This document shows positions 33,066-41,981 of a DNA stretch of 46,284 bases, piece after piece. Source of the stretch: Kiritimatiellia bacterium (GTDB lineage Bacteria > Verrucomicrobiota > Kiritimatiellia > RFP12 > UBA1067); contig JAFRSR010000122.1 in assembly GCA_017427485.1 (NCBI GenBank), positions 1 through 46,284 on the forward strand, written 5' to 3'. Made by a program: the position numbers and the translations under genes. The first letter of the stretch is position 1. Every line of letters starts with the position of its first letter. Under the pieces are notes generated by a model. That model saw only the letters and a list, made by a program, of their open reading frames with translations. It was not told where the DNA came from and did not search any database.

Positions 33066-34592
33066 TCAACTTCTTTCTGGCGATCGTCGAAATAGAAGAG
33101 CATATACAAGAATCACCGCAAAACAAATGATTGGCACCACGAACGAGGCGCGAATGGACTGGCAAGACACCTGTAAGTCAAGATTACGCACAACATCAAA
33201 ACCCTGTACGAGCGCAAACCATACCGAAGTTTCAGAACCTGCGATGGCGCCCATCCAGGGCGTGATGATCGCGCCACCGAGAATCGACATGATGAGTCCC
33301 GCTGCACCAAGACGGAACGCGCGCTGGTCGAGGCCTCCGAGCGCCATGCCGTAGATCGTGGGGAACATAAGCGACATGCAGCCCGTCACGCAGATGAGCG
33401 CGAGGGCGTTCCAGGCAATGGGATGCCCAAACACTGTAAAGAGCGGCGTTGACGGCAGATACATCACCCCCGCCGTGAACGCAATGGCCGCGAACGCGAA
33501 GCCTGCCAACAGCAACGCGGGGTTCACGCGACGCATGAGCGCCGTCGCAACCCACCGCATTGCGACGAAAAGGATGATCGATGCCAGATAGTAGAACGCC
33601 GCCTCGTCTGGCTTCGCGCCGAACTCCTGTTGGCAGTAGGCGTTGATCCACGTCCACACCGCAATCTGCACGCCCACGTAGAAGAACTGTGCCACCACGC
33701 CGCACCAGTAACGCGGACGCCGTAGCAGGATCCCAAGCATCTCCCGATAGTCTTTTACGAGCAGCACATAGGCAAACGGCCCCGCCATGCCGCAGATGAT
33801 CCACAATACCTTGTCCATTTGCGGGAAGAGGAAGTAAAGCGTAGTCAACGGAACAATGGCAAAAAGTCCCGCCGTCGCCACGCGTCCAAAGCCGACTCGT
33901 TTCTCCGCAAAGGTAGAGACGAACGGATTGATCCGCAGGAAAAACACCCACACAAGTGCGGCAAACGCACAGAGCCCCACATACGGCACACACACCCAGA
34001 ACAGTTCGTTGTGGACGATTCCCGCGAGCGCATCCGGCGCCATCTGCGCGCGCTCGGCCGCCGTCGCGGGGTTGAGGTTCGCGAGGATGAGCTTCTGTGC
34101 GAGGAAGATGCCGAGGATGGACCCCACGGGGTTGAACGCTTGCGCGAAATTGAGACGGCGCACGGCGGTCGCCTCATCGCCGAGGGACAGCACATACGGA
34201 TTGCACGTTGTCTCCAGGAGCGAACATCCCGCCGCCACGGTGAAGATCGCGATGAAGTAAATGTCGAAGCTCGCGCACAAGCAGGCCGGCACGTAGAGGA
34301 GCGATCCCACTACGTAGACGGCCAAGCCCGCCAACACGCCTACACGGTAGGAGAACTCCTCGGCGATGATGGAGGCGAAGAGCGCGAGAACGGCATACGC
34401 CCCGTAGAAAGCCACCTGTACGAGACCCGCGCGGGAGGGATCCATCGTGAAGATGCGCTGGAAAGCGGGCACGAGGTTGTCCGTCATGTTGTTGAGAAGC
34501 CCCCACAGCGCGAAGCAACTCACGAGCATCGCGAAGACGGTCAACTGCCGTCCACGGGGAAATGTTCGGATGTGAAGAAGGTCGTCGGACAT
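33066..34592 (-). CDS. fucP: L-fucose:H+ symporter (FucP, MFS)
   Basis: 508 residues with 12 predicted transmembrane segments. FALWGLLNNMTDNLVPAFQRIF is the FucP/GluP family N-terminal motif. LETTCNPYVLSLG and RRLNFAQAFNPVGSILG are the conserved inner-loop motifs. It imports free L-fucose by proton symport. The ATG shares one base with the stop of the fucokinase gene (TGATG); a GTG one codon upstream is possible. Placing the permease inside a glycan operon implies that uptake feeds surface fucosylation. Confidence 0.9.
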   Translation of the reverse strand: MSDDLLHIRTFPRGRQLTVFAMLVSCFALWGLLNNMTDNLVPAFQRIFTMDPSRAGLVQVAFYGAYAVLALFASIIAEEFSYRVGVLAGLAVYVVGSLLYVPACLCASFDIYFIAIFTVAAGCSLLETTCNPYVLSLGDEATAVRRLNFAQAFNPVGSILGIFLAQKLILANLNPATAAERAQMAPDALAGIVHNELFWVCVPYVGLCAFAALVWVFFLRINPFVSTFAEKRVGFGRVATAGLFAIVPLTTLYFLFPQMDKVLWIICGMAGPFAYVLLVKDYREMLGILLRRPRYWCGVVAQFFYVGVQIAVWTWINAYCQQEFGAKPDEAAFYYLASIILFVAMRWVATALMRRVNPALLLAGFAFAAIAFTAGVMYLPSTPLFTVFGHPIAWNALALICVTGCMSLMFPTIYGMALGGLDQRAFRLGAAGLIMSILGGAIITPWMGAIAGSETSVWFALVQGFDVVRNLDLQVSCQSIRASFVVPIICFAVILVYALLFRRSPERS

Positions 34593-37135
34593 CACAGCAC
34601 CGTCACTTTCAGCCCCACGGGATCGATGTCAAAGTCGAACATACGCGCCTGGGAGTTCGGCGGATTGGATTCAAGGTCGGCCCGCAGACGCCGCGCTGCT
34701 GCCGCAGATTTGGCGACCACGAGGAGGAATCCGCCGCCGCCCGCACCTGGCAGAAGGACGGCGCTCGCCGTACCCTTCACGCGCGCGATCAATCCCTCAA
34801 TTCCCGCATTCGTCGACCCGGGGTCAATCCGTTTCTTGAGTTCCCAATACTCCTGCACGCGCGCAACGAATCCGGTTACGTCGTGGCGGTTCAGGCAATC
34901 CGCTGCAGCAGATGCCCCGCGCTTGAGCGCAGAGACGATATCGAGGATTCCGCCCGTACGCGACACGTAACGGTTCACGACATTGCCGAGGATGTTGCGC
35001 GCCATGCGCTTTTGACCCGTGAAGTAGAGCAGACAGCGCGAGGAGATATCCCGTGTCCCCTTCGCGTCAAATGGCACAGAGCGGATGGTCGGCGTCTGGT
35101 CTGCCCCGGGCTGCGTGGCGATCAGCTTCACACCGGGAACGAGTCCGCCGATCTGGTCCTGCCACCCGCCTCCCGTCTGCATGCGCTGTTCCAGAACCGA
35201 CGTCATGCGGATGAGCCGTCCGGCATCGTATGGCACGCCCAGCACGCGGTCAAGGCAGGCGAGCACAGCCGCGCCGAGGATCGAGCTCGTGCCCATGCCG
35301 CTCCCCTTCGGGAGCGCGGAAAAGATCGTGAGATCGAGTCCGCCACCCAAAGTGGAGAGCCACTTCCCGAGCGAGGCACCTCGCTGTGATGGGACGATGC
35401 CAGTCAGCACGAGCGCGGCCTTCGGGATGGCGCACCAGTCGCGCGGATCGGAATGGTCCTGCAGTTCGGCCGCGGAGGTAAACGTACGACTCTCGCCGAG
35501 GTCAATCGAGTTGATGCGAATGCGTCGCGCGGAGGAAAGCTTCGCCATCACCTGGATGGGGTACTGTCCGTTCAGCGTCACGGCGGCATTCAGCACCGTC
35601 CCGCCCCGCTCCAGGCAGATGGGCGGGGTGTCGCTCCAGCCGCCCGCGAAGTCGATGCGTACGGGTGAGGTCACCCACACCACCTGGTCTGGGAGGATCG
35701 CCGCCGGACGCGGAGCCGTCGGCAGCGTCACGCTGCGCGAGACCACCTCGGCCACACGCCGGCGCGTCACCTCGCGGAGAATGGCAGACCTCTCCGCGAT
35801 CAGGCGCGCATGGTTGACGCGCGGCATGAGCGCCGCAAGCGACTGGAGACGCCGTGCGGGGCGTGGCGCGGAACGCAGGGTGCCGAGCGCGTGGGTGACG
35901 GCGTCATCAATGGCGCCGACATGCCAAAGGGGACGCTCCCATTTACCGTCGGCCTTGAAGTTGTCGTCGAGGCGGTAGGCGACGGCCGTCCAGTCCTTCT
36001 CGCCGATCGGCAGACACACGAGACCCGTCTCCTTCGGCAGACGGATCGGCACGGTGCAGGCGTACGGCACGCCCGTGACGATGTTCGCGCCGCCAAGGCG
36101 CGCGCCCGACACGAGCCAGCAACCTTCAACGAGACCACCACGTCCGCGAATTGGCGCATCGGCGCAGCTGTTGAACACGAACGCCTGACTTCCCGGCACC
36201 TCCGCGCAGACTCCGGCGCGGAAGGCGTGGGCTGCGGCGGTCGGGGACGGTTCAGTCACGCCTGCGAGTAGCTCGCGGCTGGAACCCATGTGGAAAAACT
36301 CGCAAAACGGCAACACGTTCACATGGAACGGCGTACCGTGGAACGCCCGCGCGAGGCGTCCTTCACCCTTCCCGACCAAGGCGTATGTGAAGTGCTCGTA
36401 CACGTCGAGGCATGGAGCCGACGCAAGCCAGCTCCGGTTCCGGCGCGCGAACGCCAACAGCGCACGGCAAAGCGCCGGATCAAATGAGAGAATGCCCGTG
36501 TCCACCGCGACACGTCCAAAACGGTCCACGGCACCGGCGGCGGAGGCCTCGGCAGGCGACGGCTTCTGGAGAAAATCGACAACAGGGCGACACGCGCTCG
36601 ACGCCTCGTCCGGTGCCACATACACGCCATGGCGCGATCCCTGAGCCATCTCCGTGAACCACGCCACACCCGTAAGCCCCGGCTGCGAGAAATCGATGCT
36701 GGACGGATCCACAGTGACCAACACATCACCTGAGAGAACGAGGAGCTGTCCGCCCTGCGGCGCGGGCAACCGGTCCGCTTCGCGGACGATCAGGTCGAAG
36801 AGCGCGAGGGGGCGTCCTTCCTCCGTCGTGCACGGCAACGGCGTAAACGCCTTGCCGAGCGCCGCGTAGGCGGGCGTGCGACGGCTGTCGCCGCCTGAGT
36901 GGCACACAAGGATGCGGCGTCCCGCGAACAGATCGCCTTTCGCGCGGCTAGCCAGCTCCACGAGCACGTTGAGTGTCGCGCCAAGCGAGCCGACGCGGCG
37001 TCCGCCCGGATCCGGCACGACCATCAACTCGGTGCGGTCATTGAAGAAACCGTTCGCGCGTCGCCAGGCGACCTGCTCGCGGTAGCCCGCCGCCTGCGCC
37101 TCGTTCGCCGCCGTGATGACAATGACGTCAAACAT
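34592..37135 (-). CDS. fkp: Bifunctional L-fucokinase/L-fucose-1-phosphate guanylyltransferase
   Basis: 847 residues. The N-terminal half is the fucose pyrophosphorylase domain: GSLGATLNVL, CHSGGDSRRTPAYAALGKAF and VLSGDVLV, followed by beta-helix-like repeats. The C-terminal half (from about residue 480) is a GHMP kinase with SPVRIDFAGGWSDTPP, LPKGSGMGTSSILGAA and LPGAGGGGFLL. In Bacteroides Fkp the kinase makes fucose-1-phosphate, which the other half turns into GDP-L-fucose. The protein is about 100 residues shorter than Bacteroides Fkp, with all recognisable motifs present. It starts 12 nt after fucU with GAGG upstream and overlaps fucP by 1 nt. Confidence 0.9.
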   Translation of the reverse strand: MFDVIVITAANEAQAAGYREQVAWRRANGFFNDRTELMVVPDPGGRRVGSLGATLNVLVELASRAKGDLFAGRRILVCHSGGDSRRTPAYAALGKAFTPLPCTTEEGRPLALFDLIVREADRLPAPQGGQLLVLSGDVLVTVDPSSIDFSQPGLTGVAWFTEMAQGSRHGVYVAPDEASSACRPVVDFLQKPSPAEASAAGAVDRFGRVAVDTGILSFDPALCRALLAFARRNRSWLASAPCLDVYEHFTYALVGKGEGRLARAFHGTPFHVNVLPFCEFFHMGSSRELLAGVTEPSPTAAAHAFRAGVCAEVPGSQAFVFNSCADAPIRGRGGLVEGCWLVSGARLGGANIVTGVPYACTVPIRLPKETGLVCLPIGEKDWTAVAYRLDDNFKADGKWERPLWHVGAIDDAVTHALGTLRSAPRPARRLQSLAALMPRVNHARLIAERSAILREVTRRRVAEVVSRSVTLPTAPRPAAILPDQVVWVTSPVRIDFAGGWSDTPPICLERGGTVLNAAVTLNGQYPIQVMAKLSSARRIRINSIDLGESRTFTSAAELQDHSDPRDWCAIPKAALVLTGIVPSQRGASLGKWLSTLGGGLDLTIFSALPKGSGMGTSSILGAAVLACLDRVLGVPYDAGRLIRMTSVLEQRMQTGGGWQDQIGGLVPGVKLIATQPGADQTPTIRSVPFDAKGTRDISSRCLLYFTGQKRMARNILGNVVNRYVSRTGGILDIVSALKRGASAAADCLNRHDVTGFVARVQEYWELKKRIDPGSTNAGIEGLIARVKGTASAVLLPGAGGGGFLLVVAKSAAAARRLRADLESNPPNSQARMFDFDIDPVGLKVTVL

Positions 37136-37147
37136 GCCAATCGCCTC

Positions 37148-37561
37148 TTAGGTGAAATTGCCCTTCTTCAGGAGGATGTTCCCGTACTGTGCCGTGTCGC
37201 TCGTCTGCACAACGGCAAACGCCTTCCCCGCACGCGCGTAGAAATCTTCGCGAGAAATCCGGTCAATGCCGCCTTGCCATTCGAGTGCCGCACGATAGGA
37301 TTCCTCAACCGCCGGATCAAGCACATCGCCGACAACAGGGGCCATCATCACAATCGGCGGAGCGTAGCGGTCAAATGACCACAGCGGCGCGATGCCCGCG
37401 AGCAAGTCACCAATCCGCACACCGTCCGCACGGATCACGCGCGTATTGACGGAATGAGCGGGGAAATAAGCATCTGCAAGGACTATTTCATCTCCATGCC
37501 CCATTTCACACAGAGTTTTCAACAATTCTGGGCCGATGCATGTGGAGATTCCTTTTAACAT
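37148..37561 (-). CDS. fucU: L-fucose mutarotase (FucU/RbsD family)
   Basis: 137 residues, almost colinear with Fuc[37 protein letters not shown] at the N-terminus, with the catalytic His in GHGDE, and a C-terminal [12 protein letters not shown]. It speeds interconversion of alpha- and beta-L-fucose after uptake so that fucokinase receives the right anomer. The ribosome site AAAGGAG begins 2 nt after the stop of the acyltransferase gene, so it is in the same transcript. Confidence 0.9.
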   Translation of the reverse strand: MLKGISTCIGPELLKTLCEMGHGDEIVLADAYFPAHSVNTRVIRADGVRIGDLLAGIAPLWSFDRYAPPIVMMAPVVGDVLDPAVEESYRAALEWQGGIDRISREDFYARAGKAFAVVQTSDTAQYGNILLKKGNFT

Positions 37562-37576
37562 GATTATAATACTCCT

Positions 37577-38545
37577 TTATTTTTGCCCATTGACATTCCG
37601 TAGCACTGGCCGCCGCCCATTGAATAACATGTAAAATCCGGGCAAATGAAGTCCAAGCAACACAATAAGGAATGAAACAAGTAAAACCAACAAATAACTG
37701 CCATATCCAAGATGTGTCAAGACAACACCTACTATACAATGAATATAATAGATGCCGGCAGTTGTTGATGACAACACATATAACCAAGAAAAATGACGTG
37801 GTGACACGGTCCAAGTTGTTGCCAACAGCACTAGACCAGAAGCCACAAAGAGAGGGGCCAAACCAGAATAACCAAATTGTGATGATACTCGACAAGGGGA
37901 AACCATAAGCAACCCAGTGCCGACCAATATGACTCCAATTATTATCCTAAGCCATCCCTTACGATTAATTGACGCAAGAATAAATCCCGCAACTGCATTG
38001 GGAAACAATTCTGCAATACGTCCCAAGGGATAAGATGCCTCAAATGGTAATGATCCAAAGATATAATAATTCAAACCTGAATATTGCGCATACAGACAGA
38101 TAACTGCTAAAAAGGCAGAGACAACTAAAAACAACTGTAGAGAGAAACATTTCCTAATGACAAACAAAATAATGATTATTACCGTTACATCAAAAAGATA
38201 ATAGAGTGGCGTACATGTTGCATGACCAAGACTAAGTTGCCAAAGCAAAGGTTCTATTCCCGCCCTATCCCCTGTCACAATGGCAATCAAATACGAAATG
38301 AATCCCCATGTGACGAATGGCAAAACCAGCTTTCCTATACGGTTATATAATCGTGCAGTATCTAAATTATCAAATATCGTCCATGAGAGAAAAAATGACA
38401 TCACCACAAAACAGGGAACTGCAAATATGACACCTGGCATACGCGATGGTCCATAGTGTATCCACACTACAGCCATAGCGCCCCATAGCCGCAACAACTC
38501 AATCCCTAAATAGGAAATAGTATTTTTATTAATTGAACGTTCCAC
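37577..38545 (-). CDS. Acyltransferase family 3 (membrane O-acyltransferase)
   Basis: 322 residues with about 10 hydrophobic helices. The N-terminal LGIELLRLWGAMAVVWIHYG is the family's catalytic-His region (normally RxxA...H, here VVWIH). Such proteins acetylate or succinylate surface polysaccharides at the membrane. It is AT-rich compared with the fucose genes. It starts with GTG at 38545 and has no clear ribosome site. Upstream lies the repeated leader (copy A) plus a truncated aepY start, so its promoter may be that leader. Confidence 0.8.
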   Translation of the reverse strand: MERSINKNTISYLGIELLRLWGAMAVVWIHYGPSRMPGVIFAVPCFVVMSFFLSWTIFDNLDTARLYNRIGKLVLPFVTWGFISYLIAIVTGDRAGIEPLLWQLSLGHATCTPLYYLFDVTVIIIILFVIRKCFSLQLFLVVSAFLAVICLYAQYSGLNYYIFGSLPFEASYPLGRIAELFPNAVAGFILASINRKGWLRIIIGVILVGTGLLMVSPCRVSSQFGYSGLAPLFVASGLVLLATTWTVSPRHFSWLYVLSSTTAGIYYIHCIVGVVLTHLGYGSYLLVLLVSFLIVLLGLHLPGFYMLFNGRRPVLRNVNGQK

Positions 38546-38620
38546 TCTAACAGGGGAGTTAAAGGATGCAACCCCTATTGATACATTAAATTAAAATTGT
38601 ATCTGGAGGGTCTAAAGGGT

Positions 38621-38791
38621 CTAGAGGGTCTGCCCCCATTGATGGAGTAGAAGTGGTGGAGTAGCATTTTTCACAACACAGATATCCGTCACATACGCGC
38701 AAAAGCTCTTCAACAACGAATCCGGCACGCCGGCGAAGAACTCCACACCCGCCGCCTTCAACCCGTCAACGAATCTTCCAGCTTCAACCAT
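38621..38791 (-). pseudogene. Truncated 5' end of phosphonopyruvate decarboxylase (aepY-like), copy 1
   Basis: The frame from ATG 38791 begins VEAGRFVDGLKAAGVEFFAG and continues VPDSLLKSFCAYVTD, the N-terminus of AepY/Ppd thiamine-diphosphate decarboxylases of 2-aminoethylphosphonate pathways. After about 36 residues it becomes unrelated and stops in short GGGTCTAAAGGGTC-type repeats (about 38596-38635). Only the start of the gene is present. Related fragments lie at 41222-41335 and 45800-45961, always downstream of the same leader element. Confidence 0.75.
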
Positions 38792-38809
38792 CACTCACCA
38801 TCCCTTTTT

Positions 38810-38836
38810 GTCAAAACAGGTCAGACCTGTTTTGAC
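38810..38836. repeat. 27-bp perfect palindrome (AAAACAGGTC arms)
   Basis: GTCAAAACAGGTC-a-GACCTGTTTTGAC. Close relatives lie at 43382-43402 and about 44226-44246, each next to a copy of the leader element. It could be an operator-like protein site or a REP-type repeat; here it ends the micro-ORF of copy A. Confidence 0.8.
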
Positions 38837-38962
38837 ACGATTCTCGGCAACGCTCCGCGCCCGTGGGGTATGCAGCCGAATACCTCATTCCGTTTTCGCA
38901 TGTGCATTTCTCCGCTCATGTCTAGGTCGAACATTATACCATTCTCACCTTGCCCAAGCCAT
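38821..38962 (-). repeat. Repeated leader element, copy A (promoter plus micro-ORF)
   Basis: Minus-strand copy of a roughly 115-bp element (core 38850-38962). It has an extended -10 TGGTATAAT (TATAAT at 38933-38938), 13 nt, then ATG at 38919. The micro-ORF starts with SGEMHMRKRNEVFGCIPHG and ends at 38821 inside the palindrome (32 residues). It precedes the aepY fragment and the acyltransferase gene. Confidence 0.8.
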
Positions 38963-39017
38963 CGCCCAACGCATCACACCATCCCAAGCAATGGCCGTAA
39001 TATACAGCAACAACCCG

Positions 39018-39206
39018 TCATATGTTATTCTCCCGTGTAAAGGAACCTAGCGTAACATAAGCGCAATGCAAGGCTACAATGCCAAACATCAAGAAGCACC
39101 GATACGCCTCAATGTTGCTATCTCGTTTCTTCAACATGCGACTATCCAATCGCGCTCTTATCAACAAGTCCCTTGGTGCATACATCAAATCAACTTGTAA
39201 CCACAC
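39018..39206 (-). pseudogene. N-terminal fragment of an acyltransferase-3 gene
   Basis: The minus-strand frame contains KKRDSNIEAYRCFLMFGIVALHCAYV, the N-terminus of acyltransferase-3 proteins (RxSNIELLRxxAMFxIVxxH-like, including the His region). It ends after a few more codons. It follows, in the same frame, directly on the wzx fragment at 39207-39371. The 38963-39017 stretch between it and leader copy A holds no gene. Confidence 0.65.
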
Positions 39207-39371
39207 TCAAAAGAAAACCATCATGCAGTCAACAACCCCTTACGAGCGCAAATCCGTCTCGCCCAACGCCGCCGCCACTCACCAGCTAATAAACACCCCG
39301 CACACGAGCGCATACAAACTCCGCCCGTATGTGGCGACAATGTTCAGCAGAATTCGACGATTGGGGGACAT
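39207..39371 (-). pseudogene. N-terminal fragment of a second wzx flippase
   Basis: From ATG 39371 the frame reads NRRILLNIVATYGRSLYALV, then CGVFISW, a TGA, VAAALGETDL and a TAA. This follows the intact Wzx start (QRIILNAAATYTRSLVGMVIG, then RWVLAALGQSDYGL) residue by residue, with nonsense codons at two positions. The rest of the gene is missing, and the frame runs into the acyltransferase fragment. Confidence 0.7.
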
Positions 39372-39417
39372 GCCTATAAAGGCCTAAATTTAGCGTGTAA
39401 TTACAACGACCACCTTC

Positions 39418-41073
39418 TCATTCGGCAATCTGCGCATAATTTGGCATTTCCACATTCTCTGGTACTTTGAATGCTGAATTGTTCAGATTCCAAAGTCTAA
39501 CAACCTCATCCCAATTCCTACGACAACCATTCTCAAATGGCGAGTTCAAAAAAGATTGAAGTTCTTTTCTCTGTTTGTGATTCAATTCGTCAGAATACTT
39601 ATTGTGCTTAAAGTACCTTGCCTCCTCTATCTGTACACATGATAACAACTTGCCGCCAGACACATGAAAATGTGGGATGGCACCTGGATCGTTAGGCCAA
39701 ATTTCAATCTTCAATTTGGTTTTTCCATGCCCACATTCGCCAACGAGTTGTTTAAGCATGGCATCACAGGAAAAAGGATTATGTTCTGTATTTTCAATGC
39801 ACTTCCCTTTGCTAAAGCCTTTCAATCCAAAAGCAGTCCAAACGCTTGTAAACGGACATAGCACACCTTTCGTAGCGTAACTGTTCCATGGGCTATTGAT
39901 ACAATCTTCGCTAATTTGCGGACACCCTTCCGCTCGTTGATTAGCGGCCCATTCACATACACCCCGCAATGCGCACTGATTGTTTTTGGAGTCCGAAAGG
40001 CAACGAACCACAGCCTTAATGCCAGCTATTCCTTGGTCAATGTTTGATTTTGTCCCTATGTCTTTATCAAATTGAACCATCTCACCCGATTGGTACTGGA
40101 CTGCCGGAGAGCCAAATAAATATATCCAATTTACTAGTAAAAGAGGCAACCCTCTATGCGTTGTGAAATTCTTGTCTTCATCCAGAGCGTCATAAATATA
40201 GGTCATTGGAGGTTGATTGTTAAAAGCTCCCGCAAACTCACCATACAATCTCTTAATGTGCATTAGATAATGATTAAATATATTACTCGTAAGAACCGAC
40301 TTACTGCTACAAATCACATCATCTGACTGCGAAGTTAAAAGAGGAACGTCATGAGCATAAAGAATCTCTTTGCCTTTTAGATATAAGTCTTCGCTTTTAT
40401 CAACAACATCTCCTTGTAGAGATTTTAATATCGTAACAAATGATCGATGCGGAAATTTCGTTTCCAATGAGGCATCTATAACGGACAATAAACTTCGTTC
40501 TCCCAATTTCTTGTCACCCAATAATGCGCTATTAACATCCCTTACTAACTTGTACTTCTTTGTGCCAGAACAAACGCCGGACCACTTTTCCTCAATAATT
40601 GAAGCCGCACCCTCCAGAATGTCCAAAAGACCTATTTGACAAATCGCTTTCCCGTGCAATGTTACACTCTCGCGAGAACCATATACTTTACATATAAGAT
40701 CCACCCACTTGTAGAAATCTCTAAAGTGCTTTATCGGAAGCAATGTATTCTCACCATTATCACGACGTGCCTTGGCGGTGGAATATGCATCATATATAAA
40801 TTGAAGCGTAAGAAGAAAAGGCCATTGGCATACTGCGTATTTAACTGACTGCACAATGTGAATATATTCATGAAAAAAAGTGTCTAAGACCTTTTGATCC
40901 GCCTCACATCTCTCGACATCGGTAAGGTTTCGTATAGCATCTTCAAGCCTCACTTTACCATTCAACTCAATGAAAGGAAACCATAGTTCTATAGATCCAG
41001 ACGAACTACTACCTTCGCTATACAATCGTAGGTTCTCTAAACCAGATAAACTATATTGGTTGAAACTTGCCAT
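39418..41073 (-). CDS. Unknown protein: HExxH motif plus C-terminal DUF4160-like PHFHV domain
   Basis: I do not recognise the whole protein (551 residues). Near the N-terminus TFFHEYIHIVQS contains HExxH (His68, Glu69, His72), a zinc-metallopeptidase-type site in a helix. The middle is divergent, with a cysteine-rich stretch (CALRGVC, then CPQISEDC, CPF, GKC and FSC). From about residue 455 IEIWPNDPGAIPHFHVSG plus a helical tail ending NWDEVVRLWNL resembles DUF4160, usually a tiny stand-alone protein in toxin-antitoxin-like loci. AT-rich with no partner gene. It lies downstream of a deleted leader copy and an aepY fragment. A peptidase role is suggested only by the motif. Confidence 0.6.
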   Translation of the reverse strand: MASFNQYSLSGLENLRLYSEGSSSSGSIELWFPFIELNGKVRLEDAIRNLTDVERCEADQKVLDTFFHEYIHIVQSVKYAVCQWPFLLTLQFIYDAYSTAKARRDNGENTLLPIKHFRDFYKWVDLICKVYGSRESVTLHGKAICQIGLLDILEGAASIIEEKWSGVCSGTKKYKLVRDVNSALLGDKKLGERSLLSVIDASLETKFPHRSFVTILKSLQGDVVDKSEDLYLKGKEILYAHDVPLLTSQSDDVICSSKSVLTSNIFNHYLMHIKRLYGEFAGAFNNQPPMTYIYDALDEDKNFTTHRGLPLLLVNWIYLFGSPAVQYQSGEMVQFDKDIGTKSNIDQGIAGIKAVVRCLSDSKNNQCALRGVCEWAANQRAEGCPQISEDCINSPWNSYATKGVLCPFTSVWTAFGLKGFSKGKCIENTEHNPFSCDAMLKQLVGECGHGKTKLKIEIWPNDPGAIPHFHVSGGKLLSCVQIEEARYFKHNKYSDELNHKQRKELQSFLNSPFENGCRRNWDEVVRLWNLNNSAFKVPENVEMPNYAQIAE

Positions 41074-41221
41074 AAACCGTCGTTGTGTTCACTTGTATGC
41101 CGATGTTCGTGAGTATTGATAGCCACTCCTAAAAATGTATCATTCCGCATATATTATCGTCTAATATGCCAACATTTGTGTTCGTATGTATCGCTAAAAA
41201 GGCAACGGGAGGACCAAAGGG

Positions 41222-41335
41222 TCAGACACCATCCGTGCAGTAATATCCGTACAGTAACTCAACCGGTATGGCGGCGAAGAACTCCACGCCCGCCGCCTTC
41301 ACCCCGTCAACAAACCTTCCAGCGCCCTCCATCAT
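41222..41335 (-). pseudogene. Truncated aepY-like 5' end, copy 2
   Basis: From ATG 41335: MEGAGRFVDGVKAAGVEFFA, then degenerate sequence and TGA at 41222, next to a GGACCAAAGGGTCAGACACC repeat. It shares the GRFVDG-KAAGVEFFA core with the fragments at 38.8 and 46.0 kb. Confidence 0.65.
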
Positions 41336-41342
41336 TTCACGT

Positions 41343-41397
41343 TCGCGGTACGTCACATATCCGAATATGTGCCGTGCCTCACCTTGCATAAGCCAAC
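41343..41397 (-). repeat. Internally deleted copy of the repeated leader element
   Basis: The outer parts are recognisable (TTCGCGGTACG near GCTCCGCGCCCG; CACCTTGCATAAGCC near CACCTTGCCCAAGCC), but the centre with the -10 box and most of the micro-ORF is gone. It precedes the aepY fragment at 41335, the same order as copies A and D. Confidence 0.45.
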
Positions 41398-41420
41398 CGG
41401 CATTTCAGGTTTCATGGTGG

Positions 41421-41981
41421 TTAAGTTGTTAGTTCGCGAATGGCTGATATCAGCGCATTGAAACTACGCGAACGATTTCCACCAGACAGGTCAAGATGGG
41501 GCGCAATCGCCCTCGAACCTGCACATTTCTGATAACCATTTCCCGTGATGCGTTTAAGTTGGTCCGGCGCATTCGCAATTAAATCGGGTTGCCGATAAAT
41601 GGTCTTGAGCGCCAACTTAGCGACACTCGGACATGAAAGCCCTTTAGCAACAGCCGCCAAGTCGCCAAGATAGAAATTTTCAAGTTCATGACAGGCGATG
41701 CGGATCTTGGCTGTTTTTCCTGTCGCAAGTAACATCATCGCAATCTGTGACTTCAAGCACTTGCAATTCTGGGCATCCTGATCGCAAAGAACGAGAAACC
41801 ACGAATTCGGAAGTTGCCATCCACGCACACGCATCTCAAGTCGCCTAAGAAGATCTTGCTTGCCTTCAAAAACAATGTACTGAACATTCCAACCCGTTGG
41901 CAAGATGCGCGCCAAGACCCCTGCCAACATTTCACGTGCAGAAGGCTCTTCAAGACAGCAGACGAGCGTAGGCGCAATCAT
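41421..41981 (-). CDS. DUF4276 family TOPRIM-like protein (ATPase partner)
   Basis: 186 residues. Family landmarks are a glutamate-containing first strand (TLVCCLEEPSA), VFEGKQDLLRRLEMRVRGW, FLVLCDQDAQNCKCLK with the acidic DxD, and ACHELENFYLGDLAAVAK. DUF4276 proteins are TOPRIM-like and almost always follow an SMC-type ATPase. The ATG overlaps the ATPase stop by 4 nt (ATGA). The first motif reads LEE rather than the commoner VEGxTE, which could weaken metal binding. A nuclease/defence function is inferred from partner and fold. Confidence 0.75.
   Translation of the reverse strand: MIAPTLVCCLEEPSAREMLAGVLARILPTGWNVQYIVFEGKQDLLRRLEMRVRGWQLPNSWFLVLCDQDAQNCKCLKSQIAMMLLATGKTAKIRIACHELENFYLGDLAAVAKGLSCPSVAKLALKTIYRQPDLIANAPDQLKRITGNGYQKCAGSRAIAPHLDLSGGNRSRSFNALISAIRELTT

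Noticed and set aside
37562..37567. TATAAT just before fucU as a -10 box
   Set aside because: It ends about 1 nt before the ATG, too close even for a leaderless start, and overlaps the spacer of a good AAAGGAG ribosome site.
38850..38962. Repeated leader as integron attC sites
   Set aside because: The spacing and same-direction cassettes fit, but I see no RYYYAAC/GTTRRRY ends or attC-like long imperfect hairpin, and there is no integrase in the window.
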